Shown: positions 62,730 to 64,000 of the stretch, piece after piece
How positions within the stretch are numbered: the first letter of the stretch is position 1
Layout of the letters: the number at the start of each line of letters is the position of its first letter
NCBI GenBank assembly: GCA_002110485.1
Contig: MOWL01000071.1
Location: 496,001-560,000 of the forward strand
Origin: Emergomyces orientalis
Taxonomy: Eukaryota; Ascomycota; Eurotiomycetes; Onygenales; Ajellomycetaceae
DNA: 64,000 nt
Reading direction: 5' to 3'
The notes under the pieces: model-generated
Told to the model about the DNA's origin: nothing
Databases searched by the model: none
What the model saw: only the letters and a program-made list of their open reading frames with translations
Made by a program: the position numbers and the translations under genes

Positions 62730-63671
62730 TCACATTCCAGCCCATTCGAAACTGAAAGTCCTCACAGCATCAGGAGAAGACTCGATACGAGATTCATCGG
62801 GAGATTCTGCACCTCCGATTAGAAAGCCTTTTTTGACGCCAGTTCCCAATCGGCCGCCAGCGACCAGGTTCATGATGTCGAATTCTTCATCCCACTCGGC
62901 AGAGACAGCTAGGAAATGGGAGTGGAAACGCAGAGGGTCCCCGGGATAAGCGAGGTATTGGCATCCAAAACGGAGGCCGGGAGATAGGAAGTACCCCTCC
63001 GAGTGTAAATGTGCAAAAAGAGGGTACGACGGTGGTACGTCCGGAAGGGTGGGAGGTGGAGGGGATGAAACTTTTGGAAATAAACCATCTGATGTGGCGG
63101 GAGTGATTCCAAAAACAGCTTCCACAGCAACAGATTGCCCGGAAGGTGTAAGGGTTGAGGAGGAAGTTTGTTCAGAGTTACCAAAGAGTAGTTCCTCAGA
63201 CTCCACTTCACGGAAATTTTGACAAGGTGAAGGACTTTGGTTTTGAAATGGTTCTGTCGGTTTAGCCGAGTTTCTCATCTCTAATTTCTTGAGAGCTTCC
63301 TCTCTCCGTTGTTCCTTACGACCAGCCTGGAGTAATGCTGCTTGACGACCTTCTTGCTCGAGGCTCTGCAGGTAACGACGCCGATCCTGGTCCGCTAAGT
63401 TTTGCATGCCATCCTCATGAACTTTGATATCATCGACGATATAGGCCACGCCCTTTTCTACCAGTAGTCTTGCCTCCTCTGGCATGAGCTCTAGGGGAAG
63501 TCCAAGGAAGACATTCTGCTGCGGAATTTGAGGTAGGGTTCCTATCAACGCGCCACAGATATGGTGCTCCCGACGTAGATATGTCGCTATATCGACTGAG
63601 AACAGGAAATAATGTCCGGACACTGAAGATATAGGAACTGGCAGGTCTGGAATGCTTCCCATGATGACCAA
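62730..63671 (-). CDS. sen34: tRNA-splicing endonuclease subunit Sen34, single exon, 313 aa
   Basis: The N-terminal part (GHYFLFSVDIATYLRRE, IGTLPQIPQQNVFLGLPLEL) matches the fungal Sen34 N-domain. A charged linker follows, about residues 100-210. The catalytic C-terminal domain shows Tyr in YLAYPGD, His in RFHSHF (about residue 248) and Lys in GTGVKKGFLIGG (about 280), the triad of SEN-type endonucleases. Sen34 cleaves the 3' splice site of pre-tRNA introns as part of the Sen2/Sen34/Sen15/Sen54 complex; in yeast the complex is at mitochondria, in other eukaryotes nuclear. The start may be MVIMGS at 63671 or MGS three codons on. It converges with pop4. Confidence 0.93.
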   Translation of the reverse strand: MVIMGSIPDLPVPISSVSGHYFLFSVDIATYLRREHHICGALIGTLPQIPQQNVFLGLPLELMPEEARLLVEKGVAYIVDDIKVHEDGMQNLADQDRRRYLQSLEQEGRQAALLQAGRKEQRREEALKKLEMRNSAKPTEPFQNQSPSPCQNFREVESEELLFGNSEQTSSSTLTPSGQSVAVEAVFGITPATSDGLFPKVSSPPPPTLPDVPPSYPLFAHLHSEGYFLSPGLRFGCQYLAYPGDPLRFHSHFLAVSAEWDEEFDIMNLVAGGRLGTGVKKGFLIGGAESPDESRIESSPDAVRTFSFEWAGM

Positions 63672-64000
63672 TGGGGCATTGGCCTGGGAATGGTTCTACG
63701 TCGTATCTGAATCAACTGGTTGCCAGAAGTTAGCCAGCTCCAATCTATATCATGGGAATAATTGAGAAACAGTGCGAGTGTGTGTAATGAATCATAAGAG
63801 AATTTACGTTTCTCGTCACAGGACTCCATATTGTAATGGGTTATCAGGGGATTGACAGATTTGTAGAGAATTAATCATTTTAAGAAGGATGTCTAAAAAG
63901 GGACAATTTGATTTCACTTACCAATTACGAATTATCACGAGGGCCCAATCGTCGACTACCCTCAGTAGTAGGATTTCTGAAGTTGTTCGAGTTTGTGTGA
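63672..64000. other. Upstream of sen34 to window end
   Basis: This is the promoter region of sen34. I see no other gene. Confidence 0.45.

Noticed and set aside
1..64000. CRISPR arrays, rRNA genes, intact transposases or viral genes
   Set aside because: No spaced direct repeats, rRNA-like conserved segments or mobile-element protein motifs were seen.

Overview
The window is nuclear DNA from a filamentous ascomycete. The genes carry many short introns (about 45-280 nt, GT..AG, often with a CTAAC-like branch point). The families present are typical of Pezizomycotina: an F-box/C-terminal-domain protein, a Zn2Cys6 regulator, a GPI-anchored cupredoxin, fungal SDRs, a RasA-type GTPase and a PHBH-type monooxygenase. 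Their flavour suggests Eurotiomycetes (Eurotiales or Onygenales), but this is an inference from family resemblance only. There are no bacterial features, no CRISPR array and no recognisable transposase or reverse transcriptase.

Layout. 0.8-3.3 kb holds an intact four-exon F-box gene. 3.9-13.1 kb is a block of decaying genes: a secreted beta-lactamase-like protein without its catalytic Ser/Lys, a Zn2Cys6 regulator with at least four separate lesions, an unrecognised fragment and an unknown protein with a nonsense codon and a frame break. One intact short-chain dehydrogenase (9.9-11.2 kb) sits in their midst. 15.1-16.5 kb has an orphan 458-residue ORF. 18.2-26.7 kb is a conserved housekeeping block: a YMR226C-type SDR, glia maturation factor (GMF, reconstructed from four exons, the first only three bases long), a molybdopterin-binding-domain protein divergent from GMF, and Ras.

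From 26.7 to 56.5 kb the window is very gene-poor. It has only an FAD monooxygenase (34.4-35.8 kb), a protein with three tandem six-cysteine modules (43.9-45.1 kb) and an intron-bearing tRNA-Leu(CAA) at 54.2 kb. The three deserts (about 7.7, 8.1 and 9.0 kb) contain microsatellites, G-tracts, a purine-rich stretch downstream of Ras (22.9-25.7 kb), and a pair of tandem hairpins followed by T18 at 48.7 kb.

56.5-64 kb is denser: a cupredoxin, a 2-oxoglutarate/Fe(II) oxygenase, the RNase P/MRP subunit Pop4 and the tRNA-splicing endonuclease subunit Sen34. Pop4 and Sen34 both act on pre-tRNA, and the tRNA-Leu with its 42-nt intron is a substrate class for both. Exon joins were deduced by eye from splice signals and reading-frame continuity; family names rest on motif recognition without any search.
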